A DNA stretch of 64,000 bases. It comes from Anarhynchus alexandrinus (Eukaryota; Chordata; Aves; Charadriiformes; Charadriidae). The translations under genes and the position numbers were made by a program. The stretch spans positions 595,360 to 659,359 of the forward strand of contig VUYV01000070.1 of the NCBI GenBank assembly GCA_008711295.1, given 5' to 3'. Of the stretch, positions 12,901 through 27,900 are shown piece by piece. The notes under the pieces were generated by a model. It saw only the letters and a list, made by a program, of their open reading frames with translations, searched no databases and was not told the origin of the DNA. How positions within the stretch are numbered: position 1 is the first letter of the stretch; every line of letters begins with the position of its first letter.

Positions 12901-15900
12901 CTTTAAAAAAGGGGGAGAAATATTTCTGTTAAACTTGTGCAGAAATAATGATTTTTTCTGAAGGGACTTTGAGGAAATATTTGTCAAAATAATTCCATAT
13001 AAATATCTTAAATTATTTTCTCCAACAGTACTTAAATCACCATTGGAGTTCTCGTCAATGGAACTTAAATTTGCACAACATTCAAGTGGCATACATTTCA
13101 ATGTTGCTGATGAAGGACAGAATTCTCAGGTACGTAATCACAACTGTTACTATAGTTATTCTTGGCTATAGCTCTTAATTACTCAAAAATGACTAGGAGA
13201 AGAATACATATTTGGAACTCAAAATTCAGTCATGTTCCAAATATATGGTTTAAAAATTTAGAAGTTTTCCCATTGTCATTTTGTTCAGTTTTTGATTTTA
13301 TGATTGTCTTTTGATCACTAGAAATTTTTCCAAAACTCAAAATTGGGCTTATCCTGACTTTCTGATACATGAGAAAGCATGGACACTGAGAGACACTGAC
13401 CATGAATTGTGTAAGAAATAGCTTACTTCCAAAGATTTCCTTCCTCTGTCTATACTAGTAAACTAGACAGTGACAGTGCAGGAAAGCAATTGATGTGCCA
13501 TGGTGGTCCATACACTTCAATTGCTGTGCCAGTACATTATATGGTACTGATCTGTGCCAGCTGGCAGTCTTGCAAAAAATTTCTGGTCATGATTTAGGGC
13601 TTAATGGGAAAGAGGCACTAAATAGCCACAGCTATTCTGCTTTGGAACATAGAGAATTTGACTGTACGAATGCAAAACAGACCATAACACAATTTATTGT
13701 TTCTAATTGCCAAAGGTTTTGTTTGGAAATTATAAAAAAAAAAAAAGATTTTTGGCAATGATGAAAACACTTGAAAGTCTTTCAAATATTTTCACAAAAC
13801 AATGATAATACAAAATCAAGGCCTTTTCTTAGCTATGGATGTGTTACGAGTTGAAAGAGTAACCCTGAGATAAAGGAATTGATTTTTGTCTGTTTGTTTT
13901 GTTTCCACTGTCATCTTATTGAGTTGAAAGAATGGGTTTCGAAAACCTATTCTGAACTTGCTTTTTCAACACACCCATTTGTAAGTCTAGATGTCATGAG
14001 CCATATGTTTAGTGCTTGCTGGTCTTCATTTGCATCAGGAAAAACTCCTCATTTCTGTTTGGCTAAGCACTCCCACCGTGAAGTTTTTGTTCTGTTTACC
14101 TCACGTAAATGAGATTTTTCCCTTCTGGAAGTAAAGTATTACTCTTTCTGAATGTGATGTGTGACTGGAAAGCATCTAGTCTGTGCTGATAAGCATACTC
14201 ATCTTCTCACCTTACAGGTATGATAAACTGGGTTCTTCTTGCTTTCTAGTGCTTTCTTGCTTTCACTCTGATCTGATTGCAGAAAGAATGCTTAGGACAG
14301 AGCAGTGTGAAAAGTATCACAATGTTTACTGCTTTCCCTCTTTCATCATAACCTCCTTTCTCTGCAAATATTTACAGAAGCTTGACCTGAAGAATACCTC
14401 AAGGCAGCGGTTGACATGGAAGTTGAATCGTGATGATGTGGGCAAAAATACAGAAGATGGTATTTTTAAATTTAGTCCGCAGACTGGATTCCTTGATCCA
14501 GGACAAAAAATCAGTATTGCTGTATTCTTCTGCCCTCGTAAGTAATTTTCTGAATTCTTCTCTAGATGTTTTGGCCAATATAACAGTTTCGTAGATTTGT
14601 TTAAATGACTTTTTATGATGAATCATAGCTAGTGCTTGTTTTGATGAACTTCCAGTTAACATGACTAAACAATGAACTAAAATGCCAAAAGAAAGGTTTG
14701 TTGTAGTTCTGAGAAAATAAGACTGACCTAACACAAAGCATGGGATCACTTGATAGCATTATTTGAAGTCTGGTTTGCACATATAAAGCAGCAAGTGTTG
14801 CACATATAAAGCGTCAAAGGCAGGGATAGCTGAATCGTTTTCAGTACTGCTCCTTCACGTGCATTTAGGTTGACTGACTTAGATACTAAAGCTTTCCAAG
14901 AGTATTCGGAATGTGTGTGAACTTTTTTTTCTAAATATCCATAATTTAGATAAGAATGGAAACTTCCTACCTCAATGAGGTACAAAATTGTTTAGCTATG
15001 TTGATAAGCTTGAGTTGATAAAGCCCACCAGTGTATGCAGCTGATGCCTACAGAATTCAGAGTCATTTTGACAGTTTTAAGGCACCTACTTCTGGGGCCC
15101 CGACATTCTCAAGGGGAGGAAATGTTGTTTTGTCAGTTGGAGCTGATCTTGAGTCAGCAAGTGAGCATCCCTGTCCTAAAGAAAGATGTTGCTGCTATTC
15201 TTTATGATAGGATTGAAATCTATAACCTCAATTAAGCACTGGGAAAAATTTAATACAATTATAAATAAAAAAAAATACATGTAATACATGTGTAAGAGTT
15301 TTGCCATGATTCTGCATGATAAATTGAGAAGACCGGATTAAATGCTGCTCTGCAAACAGGTTGTGAATATGCAAGAGCAGTATTTAATTGCACATTTTTC
15401 TTGAAGGTGCTTGCTGTACTTTTTTCCACTATGTCTTATATCTTGTGGGTAGCTTTTGTTTTCAACTTACGGTTGAAGAAAAATCACATCAACTTGTGAT
15501 TTTGCTTAATGAAGTGAAAAAGTACTTAATATATAATGATTTTTGCAGAATTATTTAGAAGGTCATTTGGTTTAAATCCTTTTGTTTTTGGTTTGAGTAG
15601 AAAATTCTGACTTTTTGGAAGTAGTATTTTTCTGTGCGTATAATACCTGGAAAGTTTCTGACCCAATTATCTATTGTTTTAGTTTTTACACTTCTGATCT
15701 GTCCATTTAGAAATATGTATTTGAATTACTATATTAAATTATATATGATTCCAAATTGAACTGCTAGAAGAAAGTTAAATGTTATTTACTATCAGAAGGC
15801 TGAGCAAAAATATTTAGTGTGCATTTCTGGCTTTGATGCATCACTTTGTCTCCTTTCCACCTCCATTTCTTCAAAGTAAATTGAAAAAAAACCTGTTTTT

Positions 15901-18900
15901 TGGCTCTGAACCTCATGTTTATGAAATGGCCATAAAAATGTTTTTAGTGCAATAAGGATTTTTTACTAGGCAGGTTCTATTTTGTACTTTGTGTAATCAT
16001 AGAATAGTTTGGTTTGGAAGAGGACACTTAAAGGTCATCTAGTCCAACCCCCCTGCAATGACCAAGGACATCTTCCATTAGATCGGGTTGCTCAGAGCCC
16101 CATCCAACCTTGAATGTTTCCAGGGATGGGGCATCTAACACCTCTCTGGGCAACCTGTTCCAGTGTTTCACCACCCTCATTGTAAAAAAAATTCTTCCTT
16201 AGGTCTAGTCTGAATCTACCCTCTTTTAGTTTAAAGCCATGACCCCTTGTCGTATCGCATCAGGCCTTACTAGAAAGTTTGTCCCCATCTTTCTTATAAG
16301 CCCCCTTAAAGTAGTGAAAGGCTGCAATAATGTCTCCCCAGAGCCTTCTCTTCTCCAGGCTGAATGACCCCAACTCTCTCAACCTGTCCTCATAGGAGAG
16401 GTGTGCCATCCCTCGGATTATTTTTGTGGCCCTCCTCTGGACCCTCTCCAACAGGTCCATGTCTTTCCCTTGCTCCTTGGTTTTGGAACCAACTGATGTG
16501 ATCTCATTTTCATCTCATCTATGCAGGTCCTCAATCAGTTTTTAGCGATAACGTATGTATGTTATCAAAATAAAATAAACAGAAATTAAAATTTTTGTTA
16601 AAGAATTTTTTTTGGGAGCAATATGAAATAAAAAATCCAAGCATACTAGGTGAATTGAATGAAAATGTCATCCCAGGGTGTGAGAAAATGTTAGAATTTA
16701 AAAATCAAAAGGGGTTAAACAGTAGGAGCAGGTTGACAAGAAGACTGGACAAAAGGTAGAGAGATATCCTAGGAGAAAAATCTGGAAGTTCTCTATTTTC
16801 AGATGTTCAGTTTTACAAAGTTTTAGAAATATGGACTTGGAATCTCAGTTTACTTATGAAGGATGTAAGGATTGACTCAAAGCACATCTGGAGAGTGTGT
16901 CTAGACAGAAGAAAGGTTTTTGGTAAACCAGAATTTTGAGAAACTGTTGAGATGCAACTAGGAGAAAAGTAGGTCAAGGAACATATTATGACCCCAGGTC
17001 CTTGGAGTAAGGATGTAGAAGAAAGAGGAATGGAAGTATAGAAGGTTGGAAAGTGAAAAACAATCACTCATAACCGTCTGTTGTTCCTTGAGAAGCAATT
17101 AAAAAATACACATATAGTTTACTGTAACTCTGTTTCTTTTAAACATTTTTTTCTCCTTTCATAAATTTCTACTTTGCTTTCAATAGGATATTGTATTTTT
17201 TTTCTACAGCATTTCAGATAATAAAGCCTACAAAGTAAGTTTTGTAACTTTGAGAAGGTATTCTAATAGATATTTTTGCAGGGTGTGCCTATGGTTAGAA
17301 TAAAATAAAATAAACACTTGTGAAGAACATGTATTAACATTTTTGTCTGCTTTGACTTTGAGAAACATATTCTTCTCATAGGAGATATAATAGCCACATT
17401 TTGCATTGATTAGGTTGATGTATATAGCTGGGAAAAGAAAATTGCTCAGGGCAATATTAGACTTGGAAGATAAAAAGAATAAATCTGTATTTACACGTAT
17501 CTGGTGATTTTTAGGGCCCAGGTGAGCACAGGGTCTCATTTTATCCTTCTTCTAAGTATCTCTATGGCATTTAAGACAGAGAAGGTTTAAGAAATTTTCT
17601 AATACTATTTTGTGCAGCAGATGGAGGGAGATCATGTGATAATGAATACGTGAAATGATCATCCATATGATGATTGTTCTATTTAGGTGTTTACCTCATG
17701 AGAATGTATTGCTTGGGTGTTGCAAAGACTGTGAAGCAGAGAACAGCATAAAAATAAAAGCCAATATTTTGAATTTCTCAATTAATTGTATGTGTAAATG
17801 CAGATACGTATATGCGTAAATATGACTGATAATTGTAATTTGAAATTATTAGTATTTTTGCTGTGTTGCCATATCTTTTATTTACAGAAAATCATAAACA
17901 AGTGTAAAAATAATTTGCCCTTAATTCAATGTTCTAAGTATTTTCCCATGATTTATAGCGTACTTGTGATACACCTTCACTGAATATAATTACTCTTTCC
18001 TGTAAGAGAACATTAGATACGTCAAAACCCACATAGACCTGGTTAATGAATATGGTGTGCTAATCACCTTCATAGGTTTGTACTGTAAAGTTGGAGTATG
18101 TGGGGGTGAACAAACCTTAAAATGAACTTTGAGTATGCATTAAAGTAAATCGTGTAAATATGCCCCGATGTTTATGATAATGAGAGGGCAAAATGCTTTA
18201 GTAAGCTACAGTGTTAAATTAAATGCAAGAGTTTATATAATGTGTGGTAATATGATGCTACGTGATACGATGTTAAAAAAAGTATACTAAATTTAATAGA
18301 GATTCTCAAGAAATGAAGGTATATTAATATGATCCTTTTCTGCTGTGCTATAGTATAATGCATTAACAGTATATGAAAAGATGTGATGATTATGTAATGG
18401 GCACAGATGACCATCATGACCTCCATGTTCTAGGGTTTTTTTTCTGCAACAGAAAGATATTAAAGAACTATGCCCTATAACAGTTTCTGTGGAGAAATGA
18501 TTAGTTTACTTTTGATATTTTTTTTGTTCATTTTTTATAGGGCTTACCTTTAAGTTTTAACTACCTGTGATTTTTCTGCTTTGAAGTCTGTATTTCAGTG
18601 TATGCAAANCGGGCTTACCTTTAAGTTTTACTACTACCTGTGACTTTTCTGCTTTGAAGTCTGTATTTCAGTGTATGCAAATTTTTCATTGGCACCCATT
18701 TAGGCTGCTGAAGGTGTATATATGCAATAAGGCATGAATTATTGGAAAGTCCAAGGCAATTGAGCTAAAAGTGTTTAGTTGAGAGACAAGTGTAGGAACT
18801 GAATAACAGTCTAATACAAACTTAAGAGGGTGAGAAGAGCAGATGGTGATTTTACTTTCTTTCCACCCACTCTCAAAGATCAAAAACCATGTGATTATAC

Positions 18901-21900
18901 AGTTAAGATTTCTGGGGGGGGAGGGGGGGGAAGTAAAAAATTAGATTTGTGCTCTTAGAGAGGAACAAGGAATATGGAAATCCTTAAAGAGGTGCCTGTT
19001 TAAACTAGCTTTTACTGGTAGTTTAAATTGCAACTGAAACAGGTAGAGTGGAAGGTGAAGGTACTTGAAATATTTCTCCTCCAGAATCGTGTGAGCAGTA
19101 TTGGGACGAGAACTTGCATATATGTAAAACTGTCTTTCAGCAGAAATATAATCTGTTTATGTTTCTGTTAACAAGGAATCTGCATAAAGTATAGTTCCAG
19201 GATAGCATGCTAGGGAGTAACGTGGTCTGAACTGGATGGGCTTTCTAATGCAAATTAGACAGAAAATGAAGGAGATAATGAATAAGGAGGTTGTAGTGAG
19301 GTGGGTGTTGGTCTCTTCTCCCTAGTAACAAGCAATAGGATGGGAGGAGAGGACGTAAAGTTGCACCAGGGGAGGTTTAGATTGGATATTACAAAAAATT
19401 TCTTCACCGAAAGGGTTATCAGGCATTGCAAGAGGCTGCCCAGGGAAGTGGTGGAGTCACCATCCCTGGAGGTATTTAAAGGACTGTAGGTGTGGCACTT
19501 ACGGACATGGTTTAGTGGTGAACTTGGCAGTGCTATGTTAATGGTTGGACTTGATGAGCTTGAAGGTCTTTTCCAACCTAAATGACTCTATGATTCTGTG
19601 TTATGTACTTTGAGAAGTTGTGATCTTTTGTTCAGAATTTTTTATAAGGTAAGGCAATGAATGCTTATTTCCCCTAATAAATATATCTGGAAAAGACAAA
19701 GGGGAAATTTCCCATGTAATTCTACAGATTTTGTTGCCCTTGGCAAAGTTAGATTAGCAGATTTGTAAATACCACCAAATCTCCCTCAGGAAAATTTTCA
19801 CATCTGCTGGACTGCTTGTTGTTTGCCCTATAGAAATTAATGGTGGCATATCAGAATGGTAACAGCAGCACAAGCTTTGACAGTAGTCATGAAAGGTATG
19901 ATTAACAGAATAAATTCATGACTTCCACTGTTAGTTCAGGACATAATTCTCATTAATTTCAAAGTAATTTATTTAATGTGAAATATCCTCAAAACATTGG
20001 TTGTAGGCATTGCAAACTAATGAACAAAACTTAATGGAATCATTCACTTTTTTGTCTTTGTGTCTGTTTAAAATGAGGACAGTATCACAACATCCTGGTG
20101 TTTCTGACATAAGCAATAAAGTATTGGCTTACATATTATGCAGAATTTTGATGTTAGTAAATGTGTGGAGCCACACACAGAATGATCAGTGATGCAGAAT
20201 AAGCACTGTCTGTTCTGCCTGCTGAGTGAGTCAGGGATTCTATGGCAAACAGATATGGTCATGTAGTTAATAGATTTGTTAGAACTGTTATGTACAGTAG
20301 GGATGAAAAGTTTGTATGAGGAAAGCATACCGCTATTCTTTCCTAACTTTTGAAGGCTTAACTTTGGAGCTATGCTTGATACGAATATTTTAAAATGTGA
20401 ATTACTGAAAATTGCATATTCTTTGGTACTGACATATGCTCCCCTAGTTTTTTTCTTTCCTGATGTTCCATCCCTATGGCATTTATTGGTGATGGCCTTT
20501 CCCTTTCCTTTACTGTATGTCATACATATGTATGAATGTAGGATGCCAGAAATATGGTTTAGTTGGAGCACAGCTGTAGGACAGTAGACTGTCTAGCTTG
20601 TATATGGGAGTAACTTGTATAGAACATCTTTTCTAACAAGCATGTCAAAAATACCATTTGGCTCTTCATATGTCTCCATGATCTTTTCTGATGCTCTCTC
20701 ACTTTTCCCTCATAAAAGGGCTAAGTGTCAGAAAAAGATGTGTTCTCGCTGTATCAAAACCTAGAAACACAAGCTGCTTAGCCTTCTCAGCAGTATATAT
20801 TGTCTCCTAAAGTTGATTTCCATTTGACAGGGAATTAGCCAGATGTTGCAAACACTGCAGCAAGTTCCCCTTTCATCTGGTTTTTACTTTGTCATTTTCA
20901 TGTTTTCTGGTCTGAAACAAAAGGATCCACAGACCATGTTCTGGTGAGCTAACAGGCTTCCGTGGAGCTCTTCTATTATCATCTCCATGAAGAAATTGGC
21001 TCTTATGAGGAGGGAATAAGACAAAATACTTTGAAGACACTATGTTTTGTTCTTTGTGTATGTAAACAATGGCAACTCTTTCTCAGGCTGTGAAAATAAT
21101 TATCTGTGCTAATATCAGAAGAGCTTGTCACGTGTATTTTGTTTGCAGTGACACATATGTGCTCATACAGACACATAAAATACAAAATTATGTGTTTGGC
21201 TATCTCTTTCCTTCTTAACTATTAGGTGAGGATGTTTCCAAACTTAATAATCTGATGATAGAGAGGAATCAAAGGGAAAGGTGTTTTTCTTGAAAATGAA
21301 AAGATTAAAGCTTTTGGATTGTCTTAAACATGTCATGCAGATTTGTTTTTAAGTACAAGAGGTGTTCATTGGTTGGCCTACATTTTGCTAGCTCTTCAGC
21401 AGGTGGGAATGACTGAAAATTTGGTAAATGGCACTGCATGGTTTGGAACATGATTTTGATAGTGTAATGGTTGCAGAAGGAAGCACCTTGCTCCCTGTAT
21501 CAGTAAAAGAATATGTGCTTTTCCATCCTAGAGAAAACTGCCTTGCAGCAGTTAGCAAGATGGCATGAGAAGGGGCAGAACACAAGGAAATGGGAGATGC
21601 TCTCAGTGAAGGGTAGAACCTGTCCTGCTGGCTTGGCAGCAGTATAGGTTTTAGAGTCATCTGTTAAAATGTAGTGATTGCTGTCTTGAAAGGCACCAAC
21701 TTTTTCTTGTCTTGGCAGTCAGATGCTTCTGATATTTATTCCTTTATAAAATTCTCATTCTCTACAGTGTAATTTATGATATAAGTGCAATTCTTAAAAT
21801 TCTGAGAAGCATTACATTGATGTCATGTATAAAAGAATATTAATACAGTAAAGAAGAACTCAAACTTCAAAAAACTTCTGACAAATTAAAAAAAAAGGAT

Positions 21901-24900
21901 TTCTGGTTTGCCTCTGGCAACTGTTTTAAGCTTTTTTAATACAGAATTCTTCTGATACAACATTCACTGTATGTTAAGCTACATTTTGAGTAAGAAAGCA
22001 ATACCAATGATTTAATTAAAAAAACCAAACCAACTGAAACCCCCAAAAAACCAACCCAAAACTTCTTACTATAACTCTTTTAGTTGCATATATTTATGGC
22101 AATATGATTTTGTGGTGCGGTTTATATTTTTTTTCCCTTTTTTTTTGGTATTTTTAACAGCTTGTCCTGGGACATACGTATCTGAAATGTCAGTGTGTCT
22201 AAATGATAATCCATCACATTACAAAATAACTTTGTCTGGCACTATGAAGTCACCAAAGATAAATTTTGATCCTCCATTTTTAATGCTGATGCCAGTTCCT
22301 CTGGATGTGAAAACTGAAGCAGCCATCAATATTATTCCACAAGATTTTTTAAGGTAAAGATCTCAAAAGAAATTTATTACAGAAATCCTGAAAAAATCTT
22401 CTTGGTTTTGTTCTCTTCCAAAAAATTGAATTAATTTTTGTTTGTGAAGGTTAGTATTAATTTTCTGCTCAGCAAAGTAAAGAGTTTGCGTATTTGAGAG
22501 AAAATGCATGTAACTAATATTGCTGTACCTTCAACAAGCCCATGTTCTGTCCTCAAAATATTTCTGCTTCATAAAGTGACCATCTTCTGATATACTCCCT
22601 CTGTCAGATGCTTTTGAAATTATTTTTAAAAGCACGAAAATTAATAAGATAGTCTGACCAGGATTTATTGTTAACTTTAGCCGGATACTAAGATCATAGT
22701 CTTTTTTTTTTTTTTTTTTTTTNNNNNNNNNNNNNNNNNNNNNNNNNNNNNNNNNNNNNNNNNNNNNNNNNNNNNNNNNNNNNNNNNNNNNNNNNNNNNN
22801 NNNNNNNNNNNNNNNNNNNNNNNNNNNNNNNNNNNNNNNNNNNNNNNNNNNNNNNNNNNNNNNNNTTTTTTTTTTTTTAAACAAGATTTTAGTACCAAAG
22901 AGGACAGCACAAATGTTTTAATCCTGTCACTTAATATAATAGATAATCCATATATTTTTCATTTTTCTGTGGATCACACACTTTATCCTGTCATTGAAAT
23001 TTTATTACAAGAGAGCCTTTTGGTAATCTTCATATTATGTAGCATAACACAGCACCAGTTTGATAGAAATCTTAATATTTTTAACTTTCCAAGCACTCTT
23101 GTGTACATGTGTGTCAACATATGCTCTTCTGGTCTCTAATATACAAGTTTTCTATTTATAATTAGTAAAGAGAAGTAATATTAGTTTGTTATGCTTATGT
23201 AGGTATTATTTAAATACCAGAAGAATTGGAGCAAAACTCTTTAAGTTGCCGTAAATTAATGAAATTAACTTTACCTTCAAATTATTATTGTCTTATCTCA
23301 TGTGAGTTGTAGTAATTTATCAAGTGATTTGTTTATTGTCAGTAACTCAGTGGTTGGAAGTGAAAGGATTCCATATGGGCCTGGACTGACTGCCATTCTT
23401 ATTTCAGAACTAGAACTTAAAATTGCATAACTGGGAAAAGCATCCTAAGTATCTAATGCAGTTTAATCAATATTAATGAAAGCTTTAAGTTTAGGAAACC
23501 TGAAGTAAGGAAGTAGTATTTATGCCCTTTGTAGCACAGTTAGTAGAAATCGCTCTTCATTTGGGTGTTGAACTACTGTGGGTCAGTATAAAATGTTCAG
23601 ATATGTATGTAGAAAACAAACTAGCACCTAAATGCTAAAGGACTTAGGAATTAGTTAAAGGAGTTAGCTAAAGAAGTTAGTTTCACTTGACTTATACTTC
23701 AATACTGAAGTTATTCTTCTGTATTTAACTGTGAAGAGCAGTTTCATAGATGTGTGAATCTGTGAATCAACTTTATTACTGTCATCCTGTGAGCACAAAC
23801 ACCATTACTATTTATTTTTAACACAGGCAATCACGAATTCAAGTTGAACTTCCAGAGCTTGAACTCGAAGATGGTGACAGGATTTACCCTTTTTCGGTAC
23901 AGTTCCCAGAAGGAAAAGATATTGTTCTTTCATCAGATGGCACAAATAAGGAACTAATTTGTCATATCAGCTTCAGATCATCTAGGCCAGTGTCATTTTT
24001 AGGGAATATGCTCTTCATTGATGAGGAAGAAAACAGGTAATGTGTGCAATTCAAATTCATTTTAAGGCAGGGTCCAAACTGACAAAGTTGAATATAAGAC
24101 ACAGAACTTGTAATGAGTAAAGGCATACAAGACTAATTCTGAAAAAAATGAAAATGAAACATAGGAATGTATTTCTCTAATCAACTGAATTACAATTCAA
24201 ACCCACAAAATTTAGCTTTTGTTTCTAAGGTAAGATTCATCTAAGTGGCTATCGTAAGGTCTTGTATCTCATTCATATCTACCGGTAATTTGTATGTCTA
24301 CTTCAGTCTTCTCAGATTGCTTTGAAGACACATGGTCTTGATTCATCAAATCCCAATGTTTTCTGTTACAAAATATTTTGCTTTTTGAAAAATACCCCAT
24401 TAAAATATTACAGTCCATTCCATGCTGGATTTCAAGGGGGGTTGATTTTGGGTTAAGCCAAACTCTGTGAAATTTTATTCCATTGAGCCTTTCTCCTACA
24501 TTTTATTTTTTAAAACAATGAAATGTTTGTGGCTGGTGTAGAGTCTCTTTTCTGGTTTTATCCTAATGGATCTGGAAGAGCTGGTGGTTCTTATCACATA
24601 TTTGCAAATCTTTACAAAGCTGCAGTGGAGTGATCTTGGAAAGGATTACTCCATTTTCAGTCCTCTCAGAAGCTTCAGGTGTTCCTCTGGTAACCAAGAA
24701 TTCAAGAAAAGACATCTCTGAGTAACTGTCTCCAAGTACAAGATTCTGGTTAAAGACTATCTGTACAATGTGGAACTGTGCAAGAGTACTCGTTTTTATT
24801 TTTTTATTATTTTTAAAAATTCTGTGAATATTTGTTATATATTCATGTGATTTATACATGTGGTTTATTCATTCCTTGAGCCTCTGAGCTTCAAAGTAAA

Positions 24901-27900
24901 GGTAGGGAGACTTCTCAAGCGAGCATTACACTGGAAGTCAAAGTTTCATTTTGCTAGGAACTAGCAAAGAACGTGTCTCAGTCTTATTTTAAAGGGACAT
25001 GCTTGCCTCCCGCTCTCAGTGTATGTCATTCTTCAGTGTTTTACTCTCCATGTTTGTCTTTTTCCCCTGGCGTTCTACTATTACCTTATGTGTGTGTATG
25101 TCCCCTTTCTTTGGTGTTTTTAGTTATTTTTTCAAATGCCACTTTTAACTGATCTATTGCTATATTGTAATCCTTAACTTTTTCTTCTCTGATTTTACGT
25201 TCTCTGTTTTTCAGCTTTTTAGAGCAGTATAATCTAATACGAGTTTGTGTACCCTGAGCTGAGGCATTTCCTGATCTCTAGTTCTTCTGCAATATCTGCA
25301 ATATTGTTACTCAATTACCTTATTAGGAATCTGGAGGTTACTGTCCATATCAAAGATCAATAAGGAATCCTTCAGGTCGAAGAGTGTGGGTTGTTGGTTT
25401 TCTTTTGTATTGGTTTGGGGTTTTTTGTGTGTGGTGTGTTTGGTTCTTTTGTTTGTTTATTTGTAGGGTTTTTGTGTTGGTTTTGGATTTTTTGTGGGTT
25501 TTTTTTTAGGCTACTGAGAAGGAAAGCTGCATGTATGTGTTCAGAGACAGCAACTGGGAATTATTAAGTGATTAATGCTTCTGTCATTTCTTTTTTAAAT
25601 TTGCAAGGGGCAGGGCAGTATTTTTGAGCAGCTCTATAGGGAAACAGTTGATTCGTGAATAAAAAGGAGGCTGACTCCTCATCTCAGTGAAGGCATTCTT
25701 TGGGATGTAACATAAAATGGAATCATTTTAACAGCCAGATGACACAAGACTGCATGGATGGATGCTTCTCATCTATATCAGTGCAATTTATTGTTTACAG
25801 ATTCTAAAATATATATACACACACACACATATGTATGTGTGTGTGTGCGGGGCTTGTATGTATAAGGCTAGGAATTCATAAAAGTATGCTAGGGATACAT
25901 TTCAGCTTCAGACCATACTTCCTTCATGAGAAGTATAGGGAATACTGTCTTTTCTTGTGTACTTCTGATATACGAGGCACAGGACTGGATAGCAAAGTAT
26001 GGAAAACTGTTGGTGTCTTCTTCCTCCCTCCATGCTGGGCTCTTCAGTGTCCTCTGCACTGCCTTAGAGGGACTTTCTGGACAGCAGCATCAGCAGAAGC
26101 AGGCACTGTTGGAGAGAAGGCATAAGGGACAGATATGCTTTACGTTGTTATTAATTTATTTATTTCCTCAAATGCAATCCAGTGCACTACATCAGAAAGC
26201 ATTTGAAGTTTTCAAAAGTACTGAAATTATTTGGTAATATAAGCTCTACATCTGAAAAATACTTAGGAATTTACATGGTCTAATTCCTGTTACACCTAAA
26301 TTCCTTTAGGACAGAACACCTGGAGTTTGACAATGTATATGCAGTATTCATGCCAAAATTAATCTCTTTAAAACGCTGTTTAGTGATGAAGACGTGCAAA
26401 TATGAAATTCATACGTTTTATTTTGATTTTAAAGTAGTAGGCTTTTTTAAAGTAACTTTAATGGTGAAAAGCAATGCAGAAGGTCTCCCCTGTCCCTAGT
26501 AAATGGAGATCAAAGCTGTTATTAAATTTTCTGTGCAAAAATAACTGTTTTCAGCATTTTTCCCTTTTGTTCATCTCTTCTCTTGGTAGGATGAATGGTT
26601 GTATGCATGAGGAGGAAGTATAGGTACTGTTGTAATTAAAAGTCATTCCATCAGTTAATATTTTCAGTACAGCAACTATTTTGAGGGTTAAATATCTCTG
26701 CCCTAGAGCTTAAAATGGGATTTTTCCTAAACATACAACTAAATTTTATATTGTTTTAATGCAAGGATATGGACCTTTCAGTTATTGCTGCTCACATTAG
26801 ATTAGTATTTTATATTTTTCTGTATAGATTGTCAGCCAAGAATCTATTTCTTATTCATTTTATTTAACTCTAAACTTTAATCATTGTGTGGGATGTGATT
26901 CATAAATGTGTGCAAAAACTTGCGGTAATTATGAGAAAAGGAAAATTTAAGCTTGGGATGGGGTCTGAAATATAGCTGCTGAGCAGGCACAGTATTTAGT
27001 TTTAATAACTGTTTTTATATGATGCACTAGCAGCTTCTCAAACCTTGTTACAGAGAAATAATCCTTTCTGCCGTGTAATAAACTTCTTTCTATATTTGCC
27101 ATTAAAATGAAATAAAGGTTACTATCCTCAATTTAAAGGCAAAGTCAATGTGTTTTCGAAAAAAAAAAAAAAAGATACTGAATAAAAGTCATCAGCTTAA
27201 AAGGCATCCCAGCTCATGAAGGTGAAAAATTCATGCTCAGGAATGTCAAATCATCTTAAAATTGCTGCTGTATTTTAAAACATAGTAGATAGGTATTTGT
27301 TAAAGGACAGAACTAGTTACATTGGTTTGCCAATGCATATCTGATTTCCTGCCAGGGAGATCCATATGTGCATGAACTGTAGGAGCAGATGATATAAAAC
27401 CTGAACACAACTGGGTGAAATAGCACACGATCCAAAACAAAGGGATTCTGTGTGTCCTATTAGTCGGTGAAGTAATACTATTCGTATTGGCTTCTGGAAG
27501 AAATTGATTTTTATCATAACCAGAAAGAATTCTTTCCTTCAACTGGAAAAGTCTAGTGTGTGCCCGATTCTCTAATCCTGAGCCTATCATTATTATTCTA
27601 ATAAAGTCTATGATAATTTCTTCAGACTTGGGTTTTGTTACTACTGTCAATAATACTATGTGCTGTAATATTCCACTCTATAGTAATCTGTAGCTGCAAT
27701 TTCTTGTTCTCTGCATATCTACTGTCATTCATCCAAGCCCTGCCATGGGAGACCTATGCAATGCGTTCAAACCTGAAACCCGATTCAACTAATTATCTAA
27801 GCATTTGAGCAGTTTGTTTCAAACTGTGTAAGTAATGAGTTTAAACTGCTTTGATAATTTGAGTCTTTTGGGAAGACAAGATTTCAGGGCCTTCTACATC

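Larger units (their letters stand above)
14538..22160 (+). other. Intron between exons 3 and 4
   Basis: 7,623 bp with GT-AG ends. It contains two CR1 3' ends in opposite orientation (15996-16472 and 19292-19600), a 70-bp tandem duplication (18540-18681), a G-rich tract (18914-18930) and an A/C-rich tract (about 22016-22065). The remainder is AT-rich with nothing recognisable. Confidence 0.75.

Noticed and set aside
20068..20571. Minus-strand open frame of 167 residues inside the exon 3-4 intron
   Set aside because: No domain, no repeat similarity, composition like translated intron, and no splice or promoter context.
22531..22910. Frames with long runs of unknown residues
   Set aside because: They read through the N gap and poly-T tracts.
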